In this document: positions 27,016 to 36,264 of the stretch, one piece after another
Layout of the letters: each line of letters opens with the position of its first letter
Position numbering within the stretch: position 1 is the first letter of the stretch
NCBI RefSeq assembly: GCF_015207705.1
Contig: NZ_JADEWI010000032.1
Location: 1 to 64,000, forward strand
DNA from: Nostoc sp. LEGE 06077
Lineage (GTDB): Bacteria > Cyanobacteriota > Cyanobacteriia > Cyanobacteriales > Nostocaceae
Reading direction: 5' to 3'
Length of the DNA: 64,000 nucleotides
The notes under the pieces: generated by a model
What the model was told of the DNA's origin: nothing
The model's input: the letters and a program-made list of their open reading frames with translations, nothing else
Databases searched by the model: none
Translations under genes and position numbers: made by a program

Positions 27016-27244
27016 TTAACCTGTCCTCGTGGGTTTCTTTGCTAACTTCAGTTACCTTTAGTTAAAGTTTAGCAGTGGAGTATCAAAGATGATTTATTAT
27101 ACAAACCTTAAATTGTAGTAGCGGAACAGCAAATTCCTAACTTTTTAAAGCAGTCTGAGGATTAATAGCCTTAAATTGAGAGTTTCATCTGTAAAATTTA
27201 AATTTTATATTGTATAACTTGGTATAAGTTCTCAGGGTAAGAAT

Positions 27245-27859
27245 ATGGCTACCTTAAATCGTGTTCTGTTTATTCAAGATACAGTTCTTAAACAAGAACC
27301 AGTACAATCAAGTCAATTACCTAGCACTAAGCAACAAAGCATCCCCATTGGTACGCTGCTTGTGCTTAAATCTTATGAACTACCGATCAATAACTCTGAC
27401 CACTATAAATTATTTTTAGAAGATATTCAGTTTAAAGGTTTTAGTAGTAACTGGTTTGCTTTTGGGAAACACGCCAAAATTATCCAAGATGAAATTACTC
27501 CTGTTACGAGTATTAGCGCGATCGCCACTAAGCAACAAGCCAAGGATAATGTAAAAGTTACTGTAGATCGTCAGTCGGTCGGTAATCAAACAGGTTTTCT
27601 CAAACTGGTGTTTAACGTAGAGACGATAATTAAGCGTCAACCTGTAGATTCTAAGGTGCTGAATGATCAATCTAAACAGATAATTCCCGCAGGTACGGAA
27701 TTAATTTTATCAACAGATAAGCCAGATGCTAATAATACTGTGAAATTCTCCATTCAGGATAATCATCTCAAATTCAACCTTAAGGATGTTGAATTTAAAG
27801 GTTTCTCGAAAGATTGGTATGTTTTTACCCAACACGTCGGTATTCAACGCGTTGATTAG
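27245..27859 (+). CDS. unknown protein with two duplicated domains
   Basis: 204 residues made of two ~85-residue repeats that align end to end: both contain an IP.GT.L.L pattern, a HYKL or FSIQ strand, and the near-identical F.L.D..FKGFS..W..F pair (VEFKGFSKDWYVF against IQFKGFSSNWFAF). All-beta, SH3-like is my impression only. No signal peptide. Function unknown. It stands alone on its strand. Confidence 0.6.
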   Translation: MATLNRVLFIQDTVLKQEPVQSSQLPSTKQQSIPIGTLLVLKSYELPINNSDHYKLFLEDIQFKGFSSNWFAFGKHAKIIQDEITPVTSISAIATKQQAKDNVKVTVDRQSVGNQTGFLKLVFNVETIIKRQPVDSKVLNDQSKQIIPAGTELILSTDKPDANNTVKFSIQDNHLKFNLKDVEFKGFSKDWYVFTQHVGIQRVD

Positions 27860-28074
27860 ATATTTCCCAAAAAAACTGTTGCATAGTTGAGGGAGGATTG
27901 CGATCGCAAAACCCATCAGTGCGACCAGCGAAATCACAATTGTGATCGCAATAATTAAGGTTTTTCGTCTAAAGTGCTATATTTAGTCCCATCAGTAAAA
28001 ATACTGGTTAAATTTAAGTTAAAAATAAGACGCATTTTTTAACCACGAGAGAAAATTGAGTAGGGATACGTAGA

Positions 28075-29529
28075 GTGAAAAGCCAGTTTTCAAAATACTA
28101 CAGGCTGTTAGTTATTTTTGCCTGTACGGTGTTGATTGCCTTTGCAGGTCAAGCTGCGATCGCGCAGAATAATAGCCCTTGGCGCAATCAACGCAGACAG
28201 CCAGTAGAAATGATTGTCGGTGGTGATTTTGTGGTCACTATGAATGATGCACAACCTGTAATTAAGAATGGTGCGGTGGCGCTCAACGACGGCAAAATTG
28301 TTGCTGTAGATACACAAGACAAGATTATGGCATCTTACAGATCTGCCAAGAGACTATCCGGCGAAGGTAAGGTACTCATGCCTGGTCTTGTCAATGGTCA
28401 TTCTCATACAGCAATGGTGTTGTTTCGCGGTCTGGCAGACGACTTAAACTTAGAAGATTGGTTACAAAATTATATATTTCCCGCAGAAGGACAGTTCGTT
28501 AACGAAAACTTCATCCGCGTTGGTGAGACACTGGCTTGTTGGGAAATGATTAGTGGTGGCACTACGACATTTGTTGATATGTACTTCAAGCCCGATGTTG
28601 CCGCCAGAGTAGTTGATCAATGTGGCTTGCGGGCTGTAATAGCACCTTCATCTATAGATTTTCCTAGCCCTGGTTTTCGCGGCTGGGATGATGCGTTTGC
28701 TGCGGCAATAGATTTCGTGAAACGTTGGAAAGGACGGAACCCACGAATTATCCCAGCTTTAGCTCCTCACGCTCCTTACACTGTCTCGCCAGAGCATCTG
28801 AGACAAGCTATCCAGGCAGCACGTCAATACGATGTGCCATTGACGATTCACCTTGCAGAAACACAAACCGAAGTTCAAGACATCCAACAGCGCTATAATG
28901 CCACCCCAGTACAACACCTAGAAAATCTCGGTTCCTTAGATCCGCGAGTCTTTGCTGCTCATGTAGTTTGGCCTAATGAAAGTGAAATTGCGCTGATGGC
29001 AAGACGCGGTGTTGGTGTCATCCATAATCCTGAATCGAATTTGAAGTTGGCTTCTGGCTTTGCACCTATTCCGGCGATGGTGCAGGCAGGAATTCAAGTT
29101 GGTTTGGGTACGGATGGCGCTGCGTCGAACAATGATTTAGATATGTGGGAAGCGATTCGTCTTACTGCCCTCATTCATAAAGGCACAACTCTCAACCCTA
29201 CCACTTTACCGGCCAGGACTGTCTTACGGATGGCAACCTTGGGAGGTGCAGAAGCCCTCGGTTTGGCTGATAAAATTGGTGCTGTCAAAGTTGGGTTGCA
29301 AGCAGATTTAATTCAAGTAGACCTCACATCTGCACACCTGACTCCTCTTTACGATGTTATTTCCCATCTCGTTTATGCAGCAAAAGCTGAGGATGTTGAT
29401 ACTGTAATTGTGGATGGGAAAGTTCTCATGTCTGAGCGTAAGGTTCTTACGGTTGACACTAAGCAAGTTCGGCGTGAAGCTATCAAAATTGGTGAGCAGA
29501 TTCAAGCAGAGATCCGTCCATCGAATTAA
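28075..29529 (+). CDS. secreted amidohydrolase (MtaD/SAH-deaminase-like)
   Basis: 484 residues with GTG start. A Sec signal peptide is evident (LLVIFACTVLIAFAGQAAIAQ, cleavage near residue 31). The metal-dependent hydrolase core follows: metal ligands in GHSHTAMVLFRG, HLAET, HVVWP, and GTDGAASNNDLDMWEA. This is the pattern of the 5-methylthioadenosine/S-adenosylhomocysteine deaminase and chlorohydrolase group. That group is normally cytoplasmic, so the signal peptide is unusual and suggests action on a periplasmic or external purine or amine. Real substrate is not predictable. Confidence 0.85.
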   Translation: MKSQFSKYYRLLVIFACTVLIAFAGQAAIAQNNSPWRNQRRQPVEMIVGGDFVVTMNDAQPVIKNGAVALNDGKIVAVDTQDKIMASYRSAKRLSGEGKVLMPGLVNGHSHTAMVLFRGLADDLNLEDWLQNYIFPAEGQFVNENFIRVGETLACWEMISGGTTTFVDMYFKPDVAARVVDQCGLRAVIAPSSIDFPSPGFRGWDDAFAAAIDFVKRWKGRNPRIIPALAPHAPYTVSPEHLRQAIQAARQYDVPLTIHLAETQTEVQDIQQRYNATPVQHLENLGSLDPRVFAAHVVWPNESEIALMARRGVGVIHNPESNLKLASGFAPIPAMVQAGIQVGLGTDGAASNNDLDMWEAIRLTALIHKGTTLNPTTLPARTVLRMATLGGAEALGLADKIGAVKVGLQADLIQVDLTSAHLTPLYDVISHLVYAAKAEDVDTVIVDGKVLMSERKVLTVDTKQVRREAIKIGEQIQAEIRPSN

Positions 29530-29724
29530 CTCTTGTTTTGAAACATCACCAAACAAAATTCTCTTCCAATGGCTTGAAAATCTATGTCTTAGTACGCTGC
29601 TTAGGCTGTGTAATTTTCTTGATGGGTAAATAAAATGGCGCGATCGCACAGTGTTGATCGCGCCGCCAATAATCAGCTAGGTACTACAATTTTGACGTTG
29701 CATATTTTCAGTAATGCCGAAAAA

Positions 29725-31083
29725 TCATTTTTGAGTTGATACAGTTAATACCTGCGGTGGGGTAGCATCGGGAGGATAGAGAAAGTCTACTTCGACTAAT
29801 CTGCGATCGCTGGCTTTCATATTTAATACTACCAGTGGCTCTCCTGGTTGACCCCGCTTTTGGACTAAATGCACAAACTTAGTTTGCGCTCTACCTTGAT
29901 CATCTTTGTAACGTATCCGCACACTACCGCGAAAGAATGTTTGGCGTGCTGGGGTACTAAAAAAGCGCAGTCCAGGTTTCACTAACTGGTCTTCTTTAAT
30001 TGGGGTTTGCATAGCGACAGCTACAGTTTGCGGTGTAGAAGTATTGTTATATAACGGTAACTTCAAGTTGTATTGAATTGCATAGTTGCCATGTGCGCGA
30101 TATGCAGTGTCAGGATAACGCGCTAACATCGGCGCACTTTGAATTTGGCTAGTCCCCAAAGTTCCCCCGTGCAAGGTACTCAGTGCATAGGAAACCGCTT
30201 GTCCCGGTTGGGGAATGGTCAAAAATCTGGCTTTGGGACTATCTACTATAAATGCACGCCAAAATGAACCACCAACAACCCCCGCCACGCGTCCGTAAAT
30301 TCTCGGTTTACCAGTTTCTTCTAAGGGAGTAGGTGTTTTATCTCGTGGCGTGGACAGTTCACCGTTATCTAATAAATTTTCCCACTCTGCTAAAGTCGGC
30401 GCACGTTCACCACCATCAGCATTATCCTTGGCAAACATCGCTAAACTAGCGGCGTAGACTGTTCCATTAGTCCGCAAGCGCATTAAGGTAGACCGACCAT
30501 TTAAAGGCGGCGTTAACCCCTGCACAGGGATAGGGAGATTCAGCAACATCTGACTTGTTTTGGGTGCAAGAATAATTTGCGCTGGGAATATTGATTGTCG
30601 CCTTCCTCTGAGAATATCAGACATGGCGCGATCGCCTGGCCCGGCAAATACTTTACCCGCAGCATCTTCGACAAAGGGCGGTAACTCCATAAATGGTGCA
30701 TCTGGTTGACTTAAATAACTCGCCGCTTGCAAGATATTGACGGTAACTGGTTGCTCAGTTGGGTTATGCAGAATTATACCGAGATAGAGCGATCGCAGAT
30801 TTTCTGGTGGGTCGGCTTTCGCAATATGGTGAGCAAAAATATCAAATCGTCCCCGAAAAGGAAAATTTAAATGCGCTGTTGGAACTTTTTTGTTATCTCC
30901 AGGAAAAGTAGACAATAAAATTCCTTCTTTCAACACCAATTCTGGACTATTGCTATTAAAAGTTGGCACTGAATCTAACTGTCCTGGTAAAGGCAAAACT
31001 TGTTGCTGTTGGACAACTTCTTCTGGTGGTGGTGTGGGAGGTGTTGCTTGGGCAATCAGTAAGCTGAGTAAAAAGGACAACAT
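29725..31083 (-). CDS. DUF3370 family exported protein
   Basis: 452 residues. A short hydrophobic N-terminus (MLSFLLSLLIAQATPP) is a signal peptide with early cleavage. A Pro/Gln-rich spacer follows, then a beta-rich domain typical of cyanobacterial DUF3370 (LYLGIILHNPTEQPVTVNILQAASYL, GPGDRAMSDILRGRR, GRVAGVVGGSFWRAF). Function unknown; probably periplasmic or cell-surface. Confidence 0.82.
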   Translation of the reverse strand: MLSFLLSLLIAQATPPTPPPEEVVQQQQVLPLPGQLDSVPTFNSNSPELVLKEGILLSTFPGDNKKVPTAHLNFPFRGRFDIFAHHIAKADPPENLRSLYLGIILHNPTEQPVTVNILQAASYLSQPDAPFMELPPFVEDAAGKVFAGPGDRAMSDILRGRRQSIFPAQIILAPKTSQMLLNLPIPVQGLTPPLNGRSTLMRLRTNGTVYAASLAMFAKDNADGGERAPTLAEWENLLDNGELSTPRDKTPTPLEETGKPRIYGRVAGVVGGSFWRAFIVDSPKARFLTIPQPGQAVSYALSTLHGGTLGTSQIQSAPMLARYPDTAYRAHGNYAIQYNLKLPLYNNTSTPQTVAVAMQTPIKEDQLVKPGLRFFSTPARQTFFRGSVRIRYKDDQGRAQTKFVHLVQKRGQPGEPLVVLNMKASDRRLVEVDFLYPPDATPPQVLTVSTQK

Positions 31084-31123
31084 ATACTTAGGTGACTATT
31101 TTTCCTACAAGACGCACACCATT

Positions 31124-31636
31124 TTATGCGAGTGCCAAATTGTGAATAATTAATAAGAAATCGGCAACAATAGCTACCAAATTTTCTTGATTTAACACCG
31201 GAACGTGAACAAATATACAACGAGTTGTCAATTGATATTGGTGGAGATAGTCAAGAACCGCATAATAAAGTCCCTCACAAACAAATTTACCGCAGTCACT
31301 ACTAATATCAGTTGCTACTGTTCCCGAAACTAATTTTTCCAAATTTACTCCGGTCGCCAAAAAATTTTCTCCTTGATTAGCACCCATCTCCACACTTAAT
31401 CGCTGGCGACTAGCAGCCATACCACAACAGATAATGTAATCTGGTTGCAACTGGGAGATTTTTTGAATTACCCAGGAACTAGCCAGCATCACATCTACAG
31501 GTAACAGCCGGAGAAATTTTAAATCGTGGGGGAGCGATTCAACTTGACTCACTTCTTGTAATAAATCATCCGATGAATTTGACGGTTGATCATTTAACCA
31601 AGTGTCAAAAGAAGTTAATAGAATTCTTTTCTTCAT
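31124..31636 (-). CDS. pyroglutamyl-peptidase I (C15)-like protein
   Basis: 170 residues, somewhat shorter than the usual ~200-215. Peptidase C15 features are recognisable: the RILLTSFDTWLNDQPSNSS start, a GMAASRQRLSVEMGA segment with the catalytic Glu region, a SDCGKFVCEGLYY segment with the nucleophile Cys, and a CIFVHVPVL segment with the His. It would remove N-terminal pyroglutamate from peptides. The usual FGPF motif is replaced by FDTW, so substrate or activity may differ. Divergent from hisH with a 58-base gap. Confidence 0.78.
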   Translation of the reverse strand: MKKRILLTSFDTWLNDQPSNSSDDLLQEVSQVESLPHDLKFLRLLPVDVMLASSWVIQKISQLQPDYIICCGMAASRQRLSVEMGANQGENFLATGVNLEKLVSGTVATDISSDCGKFVCEGLYYAVLDYLHQYQLTTRCIFVHVPVLNQENLVAIVADFLLIIHNLALA

Positions 31637-31694
31637 TAGAATTATTATTTAGAATAGAAAAACCCTCCATAATAAATTTACAAGGAGCAGGTCA

Positions 31695-32330
31695 ATGCCA
31701 GTTATTGCAGTCGTAGATTACGACATGGGAAATTTGCACTCAGTCTGTAAAGGAATAGAAAAAGCTGGGGCGACTCCTAAGATTACCGATTCTGCTAAAG
31801 AAATATCCTTGGCAGATGCGGTAGTATTGCCAGGAGTTGGCGCATTTGATCCCGCAGTGCAACATCTCAGAGAACGGAATTTAGAACAACCAATTAAAGA
31901 CGCGATCGCCTCTGGTAAACCTTTCTTAGGAATTTGTTTAGGATTGCAAATTCTGTTTGAATCAAGTGCAGAAGGAAGCCAACCCGGACTGGGAATTATT
32001 AAAGGAAAAGTCCGCCGATTTCAGCATGAACCCGGAATTACAATTCCCCACATGGGTTGGAATCAGCTGGAATTTACTCAAGCAAAAAGCATTTTGTGGG
32101 AGCATTTACCTGCAAACCCTTGGGTTTATTTTGTCCATTCTTATTATGTTGACCCAACAGATCCACAAGTTCGGGCTGCAACTGTTACCCACGGTACTCA
32201 AACTATCACAGCGGCCATTGCCAAAGACAACCTGATGGCAGTGCAATTTCACCCGGAAAAATCATCTAATATAGGATTGCAAATCCTGTCTAATTTTGTT
32301 TCTCAAGTTCGTGAACAAATTGCCGCATAG
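31695..32330 (+). CDS. hisH: imidazole glycerol phosphate synthase, glutaminase subunit
   Basis: 211 residues. HisH supplies ammonia to HisF in histidine synthesis. The nucleophile Cys is in GICLGLQILF and the His-Glu pair in VQFHPEKSS. The N-terminal VIAVVDYDMGNLHSV and the HMGWNQLE segment are diagnostic. A good AGGAG lies eight bases upstream of the ATG. hisF is not adjacent. Confidence 0.96.
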   Translation: MPVIAVVDYDMGNLHSVCKGIEKAGATPKITDSAKEISLADAVVLPGVGAFDPAVQHLRERNLEQPIKDAIASGKPFLGICLGLQILFESSAEGSQPGLGIIKGKVRRFQHEPGITIPHMGWNQLEFTQAKSILWEHLPANPWVYFVHSYYVDPTDPQVRAATVTHGTQTITAAIAKDNLMAVQFHPEKSSNIGLQILSNFVSQVREQIAA

Positions 32331-32331
32331 G

Positions 32332-32411
32332 ATTTGTGATTCGTCATTTGTGATTTGTCATTTGTTTTGTTACAGACTAATGACTAATGACCATTGACCA
32401 ATGACTAATTA
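32332..32411. repeat. short tandem repeat between hisH and rsmD
   Basis: Repeats of TGATTTGTCATT and TGACTAATGACC type fill the spacer right up to the rsmD start. This class of heptamer-like slippage repeats is typical of Nostocales intergenic DNA. Confidence 0.55.
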
Positions 32412-32413
32412 TC

Positions 32414-32992
32414 ATGAGCCTGAGAATTTACGGCAAACGTCCGATTAAAACCTTACCAGGGAAAGAAACCAGACCTACAAGTGCTAGGGTAAGGGAAGCT
32501 GTTTTTAATATTTGGCAAGGCGAAATTGCAGATTGTCGCTGGCTAGATTTGTGCGCGGGTAGTGGTTCAATGGGCGCAGAGGCTTTGTGTAGAGGAGCCA
32601 GCCTAGTAGTAGGAATTGAACAATCAAGCCGAGCCTGTGCAATTATTCAAGAAAATTGGCAGCAATTAGCTAACAGCGAACAAAAATGGCAGCTGCTTCG
32701 GGGTGATGTAATTCAGCAGTTAAAAAGTTTGTCAGGAAAACAGTTTGACAGAATTTACTTTGATCCGCCTTATGCTAGTGGATTATATCAACCTGTTTTA
32801 GAGGCGATCGCTGATTATAATTTGTTAGACGCTAAAGGTGAAATCGCCGTAGAACATAATCCCCAAGGCTGGACATCACCAACAATCTCCACTTGGGAAA
32901 TCTCGCGTCAAAAAGTTTACGGTAACACAGCCTTGACTTTCTACAGAGTCATTGACTCAATTACAAACAGTGATGGGGATACAAAGTCATAA
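32414..32992 (+). CDS. rsmD: 16S rRNA (guanine966-N2)-methyltransferase
   Basis: 192 residues. The N-terminal MSLRIYGKRPIKTLPG and TRPTSARVREAVFNI match RsmD. SAM-binding LDLCAGSGSMGAEALCRGA and catalytic FDPPYAS are intact. It methylates G966 of small-subunit rRNA during ribosome assembly. It is probably co-transcribed with hisH across an 83-base repeat-rich spacer. Confidence 0.94.
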   Translation: MSLRIYGKRPIKTLPGKETRPTSARVREAVFNIWQGEIADCRWLDLCAGSGSMGAEALCRGASLVVGIEQSSRACAIIQENWQQLANSEQKWQLLRGDVIQQLKSLSGKQFDRIYFDPPYASGLYQPVLEAIADYNLLDAKGEIAVEHNPQGWTSPTISTWEISRQKVYGNTALTFYRVIDSITNSDGDTKS

Positions 32993-33062
32993 AGTGCAAC
33001 TTTATATCCCCACCACTTAACAAACACTTCGTACTCAGCACTCAGCACTCAGCACTTAAGGA

Positions 33063-33176
33063 TCAACCACCCAATTCGTTGGGACGCTTGTATTGCTTGT
33101 ATGCAGCGTAAAACAGACCAGCGAGAGTGACGACAATTAGACCAAGCACAATACCTGAAAGCAGGGGTTCAACCAC
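33063..33176 (-). CDS. petG: cytochrome b6f complex subunit PetG
   Basis: 37 residues: [18 protein letters not shown], then [19 protein letters not shown]. This is the full PetG sequence, a single-span thylakoid subunit needed for cytochrome b6f stability. It starts with GTG at 33176, with AGGAG seven bases upstream. It is below the size cutoff of most ORF lists. It is divergent from the cytochrome c gene at 33384; both are electron-transport genes and may share the ~200-base promoter region. Confidence 0.97.
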   Translation of the reverse strand: MVEPLLSGIVLGLIVVTLAGLFYAAYKQYKRPNELGG

Positions 33177-33383
33177 TTTAAATCTCCTGTTTGCAATTAT
33201 TAATGATTCATATCCCGTTTTTGATTTTACCAAATTACGGCGAATCCCGCTTACCGCAGTGTTTTTGAGCGATGACTACTTGTAAGAAAACGGTCATCTG
33301 CGCTTGCAGTGGAAATCAAGAACTTTTAAGCTATGTGTAGGAAATGAAAAATTTTAGAACCTTACACTTTCAAAGCAAACCTT

Positions 33384-33758
33384 TTGGATAACCAGATTAC
33401 CAAACCTGAAATTATAATTCAGCGGATCGCCTTGCTGGCTCTAGCGATACTGTTAGCAATTCCTTTGGGCATCTTTGGTGTTCAAATGGTACAAGCCTCA
33501 GATCCTTATGTTAAAACTGTTCTGTCCTTAACTGGAAACCCAGAGCAAGGAAATGCTATTTTTCAAATTAATTGTGCTGGTTGTCATGGTTGGCAAGCAG
33601 ATGGGCGAGTCGGCCCTAGTTTACAAGCTGTTTCTAAACGTAAATCTCGTTATAAGTTGATTCAACAAGTTATTAGCGGTGAAACGCCTCCTATGCCCAA
33701 ATTTCAGCCCAGTACCCAAGAAATGGCGGATCTTTTGAGTTTTTTGGAAACCTTATAG
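33384..33758 (+). CDS. membrane-anchored cytochrome c (cM-like)
   Basis: 124 residues starting at TTG 33384 (MDNQITKPEIIIQR...), as no ATG fits. An uncleaved or late-cleaved hydrophobic segment at about 13-35 is followed by a class I cytochrome c domain: heme-binding CAGCH at about 68-72 and a Met ligand in PPMPKF. It resembles cyanobacterial cytochrome cM in size and layout, though I cannot exclude another low-potential class I cytochrome. A terminator follows at 33793. Confidence 0.85.
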   Translation: MDNQITKPEIIIQRIALLALAILLAIPLGIFGVQMVQASDPYVKTVLSLTGNPEQGNAIFQINCAGCHGWQADGRVGPSLQAVSKRKSRYKLIQQVISGETPPMPKFQPSTQEMADLLSFLETL

Positions 33759-33792
33759 AGGTTTACTTTTCTTAAAAAATAAAGGCTTAATC

Positions 33793-33828
33793 AAAGATGT
33801 AGGATACCAGATTCTACATCTTTAATTT
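33793..33828 (+). terminator. terminator after cytochrome c gene
   Basis: Stem AAAGATGTAG (33793-33802) / CTACATCTTT (33814-33823) with an 11-base loop, followed by AATTTTT. It begins 35 bases past the stop codon. Confidence 0.75.
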
Positions 33829-33920
33829 TTGCTAACAATATCTCAGGATAAATACGTGCTAGTGCATCTGAATATGTAAAAATAAGTTGCTTGATGATGC
33901 GATCGCAGTTGGAATAAAAA

Positions 33921-34646
33921 ATGATAGAAGTTCTCCAAATTGGCAACCGTACAATCCAGGCTACTGAGCTAATTCCTTTACTGGCAAGTTATCAAATGCT
34001 GCCACAACTACTAAGGGAATTAATTATCGATGAAGCGATCGCAAATATAGAATGTACTACAGAAGAAATTACTGGCGCTCAACAGCAGTTTTACCTGGAA
34101 CGACAGTTAAAGACTGATGCGGACATTAAAGCCTGGATGGCTTATCACGGCATCACAGTAGAGCAATTAGAATCAGTAACAATTCGTAAACTGAAAATAG
34201 AGAAATTCAAAATAGCTACTTGGGGTAGCAAACTAGAATCTTACTTCTTTCAAAACAAAGGCAAGCTAGATAAAGTAATTTATTCCCTGCTACGCACTCA
34301 AGATATTGGACTTGTCCAAGAACTGTACTTCCGGCTGCAAGCCAAAGAACAGTCATTTGCCGAAGTCGCCAAAGAATATTCCCAAGGACCAGAAGCCCAA
34401 ACAGGTGGACTTGTCGGCCCCGTTGAACTACAAGCAATTCATCCGGGAATGGTGCAGTTATTATCTAGCAGTCAACCCGGTAAGGTGATACCCCCAGCCC
34501 GCATAGCCGAATGGGTGGTCATTCTGCGCCTAGAAAAATTTATTCCCGCCCAATTAGATGACCAGATGAAAGCACGACTTTTGAATGAACTTTTTGAAGC
34601 TTGGCTACAAGAACAGCAAAAACAAATACAACAGCCAATCAACTAA
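33921..34646 (+). CDS. PpiC/SurA-like peptidylprolyl isomerase, second copy
   Basis: 241 residues without signal peptide. A helical N-domain is followed by a parvulin domain at about 118-215 (SFAEVAKEYSQGPEAQTGGLVGPVELQAIHPGM), including the TGGLVG motif of active parvulins. It is the same general family and length as the protein at 2402 but has a better-kept active-site motif. In other cyanobacteria such genes sit next to HlyD/ABC exporters; here no exporter is adjacent. It may serve type I secretion substrates such as the RTX protease at 45971, which is an inference only. Confidence 0.82.
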   Translation: MIEVLQIGNRTIQATELIPLLASYQMLPQLLRELIIDEAIANIECTTEEITGAQQQFYLERQLKTDADIKAWMAYHGITVEQLESVTIRKLKIEKFKIATWGSKLESYFFQNKGKLDKVIYSLLRTQDIGLVQELYFRLQAKEQSFAEVAKEYSQGPEAQTGGLVGPVELQAIHPGMVQLLSSSQPGKVIPPARIAEWVVILRLEKFIPAQLDDQMKARLLNELFEAWLQEQQKQIQQPIN

Positions 34647-34844
34647 TCAATTCCGCAATCAACACCTAACAATTTAGGTTATGATTTGAATATATAGCAG
34701 GTAACAGGTGGCAAAATTACCCTAAATTCTATGCGCGTAGCCTGTGACAAGCTGCTAATACGTCTACGTCTGCGGTTAATTTTAATTTTTACTGATTTCT
34801 ATTAATCCTTTAAAAATAATTAATAATATTACCCCATAAAAAAT

Positions 34845-36233
34845 ATGAACAGGCGTAGGCTAAATTTATTAGCTCTTTCCACCCTTAGTATATTAATAAT
34901 TGGGCTGGACTTGCTCAAGTTTAGTCAAGCAGAAATACAAGCAGTTCCGCCAATAGAAAAACAGATTAAACTTCCTGTTTCTCGGTTGCAACCAGATGTT
35001 ATTAAAAGATTACTAGACAGTGAAGATATTAACTCGGCTGTTATCCATATTGAAAGGGGCTGGAAGCAGCAATATGATGAATATATGCAAGTAAAATTGC
35101 CTTCCAATAAGGTTATTGAAGTCAATAAAATCAGTCAAGTTCTCAAGAATATTAATCAAAAAGTTGGGAGAAAAAGCGCCTTAATATATGCAATTCCAAC
35201 TGCTGACCAACTCGATTTAATATTGGTTTTGCCAGATAAATCACCAATTCATAAACGTATTCCAGCAGCTAAAAAAGCGGTATTGACTAACTTAGTCACG
35301 AAATTCCGCAATGATGTGATTAATCCAGCCTCTTCACGCAGGCAATATCTAGCTTCTGGTAAAAAAATATATGACTTCCTAATTACTCCTTTGGCATCTG
35401 AATTACAAACACAAGGTATTAATAATCTGATATTTTGTTTAGGAGGTGGCTTACGGACTGTTCCTTTAGCTGCGATTTCTGATGGCAAAACATTTTTAAT
35501 CGAGAAGTATAGTTTAACGATTATTCCTGCTTTTAGCCTTCTAGATTTTCAACTGACAAATATTAGCAAAACCCAGGTTTTAGCGTTGGGAGCATCAAAA
35601 TTTAAAAACCTGGAACCTTTACCTGCTGTTCCCTTAGAATTATCTAGCATTATTAACAATAACTGGAAGGGTAAGTCTTTACTAAACCAAGAATTCACCC
35701 TCAAAAATCTGAAAAAAGAACGTGCTATTTATCCTTTTGGAATAGTACATTTAGCTACCCATGCTGAATTTGCTCAGGGTTCGGTTGAGCAATCTTATAT
35801 CCAGTTTTGGGATAAAAAAATTCGCTTAGATGAACTGAAAACTCTCGGACTCAATAAACCTCCTGTGCAGTTATTAGTATTAAGTGCTTGTCGTACTGCA
35901 TTGGGTGATCCTCAAGCTGAATTGGGGTTTGCTGGGTTAGCTGTACAGTCAGGTGCAAAAGCAGCTTTGGCAAGTATTTGGGCGGTTAGTGATGGCGGGA
36001 CATTGGCTTTGATGATTCAATTTTACGAAAAACTGAAAGCTAATCCAGTTAAGTCAGAAGCACTACGACAAGCTCAAATTGATATGCTCAAAGAGCGTGT
36101 TAGTTTGGAAAATAATCCCCGAATTCGAGGTGGTACTTCTTCAGAGTTACATGAGTTGGATGAGCTTGATGAGGATGAATTATCTCATCCTTATTATTGG
36201 GCTGGATTTACATTGATTGGTAATCCTTGGTAG
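34845..36233 (+). CDS. CHAT-domain protease-like protein, exported or membrane-anchored
   Basis: 462 residues. A hydrophobic N-terminus (LLALSTLSILIIGLDLL) acts as signal or anchor. Residues ~170-460 are a CHAT domain (caspase HetF associated with TPRs) with catalytic His in VHLATHAEF and Cys in LVLSACRTALGD, then GLAVQSGAKAALASIWAVSD. CHAT proteins are caspase-clan proteases usually fused to TPRs; here the TPR part is missing and replaced by a ~140-residue unmatched region. It ends in an acidic stretch (ELHELDELDEDELSHPYYW). Catalytic residues are present. Confidence 0.87.
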   Translation: MNRRRLNLLALSTLSILIIGLDLLKFSQAEIQAVPPIEKQIKLPVSRLQPDVIKRLLDSEDINSAVIHIERGWKQQYDEYMQVKLPSNKVIEVNKISQVLKNINQKVGRKSALIYAIPTADQLDLILVLPDKSPIHKRIPAAKKAVLTNLVTKFRNDVINPASSRRQYLASGKKIYDFLITPLASELQTQGINNLIFCLGGGLRTVPLAAISDGKTFLIEKYSLTIIPAFSLLDFQLTNISKTQVLALGASKFKNLEPLPAVPLELSSIINNNWKGKSLLNQEFTLKNLKKERAIYPFGIVHLATHAEFAQGSVEQSYIQFWDKKIRLDELKTLGLNKPPVQLLVLSACRTALGDPQAELGFAGLAVQSGAKAALASIWAVSDGGTLALMIQFYEKLKANPVKSEALRQAQIDMLKERVSLENNPRIRGGTSSELHELDELDEDELSHPYYWAGFTLIGNPW

Positions 36234-36264
36234 TATGGCAACTGGCGATCGCACTTCAGAGGTA

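Noticed and set aside
27931-27948. Palindrome ATCACAATTGTGAT near 27933 as a CRP-type operator
   Set aside because: Spacing does not fit TGTGAN6TCACA and it lies about 130 bases upstream of the next start next to HIP1-like sequence; probably incidental.
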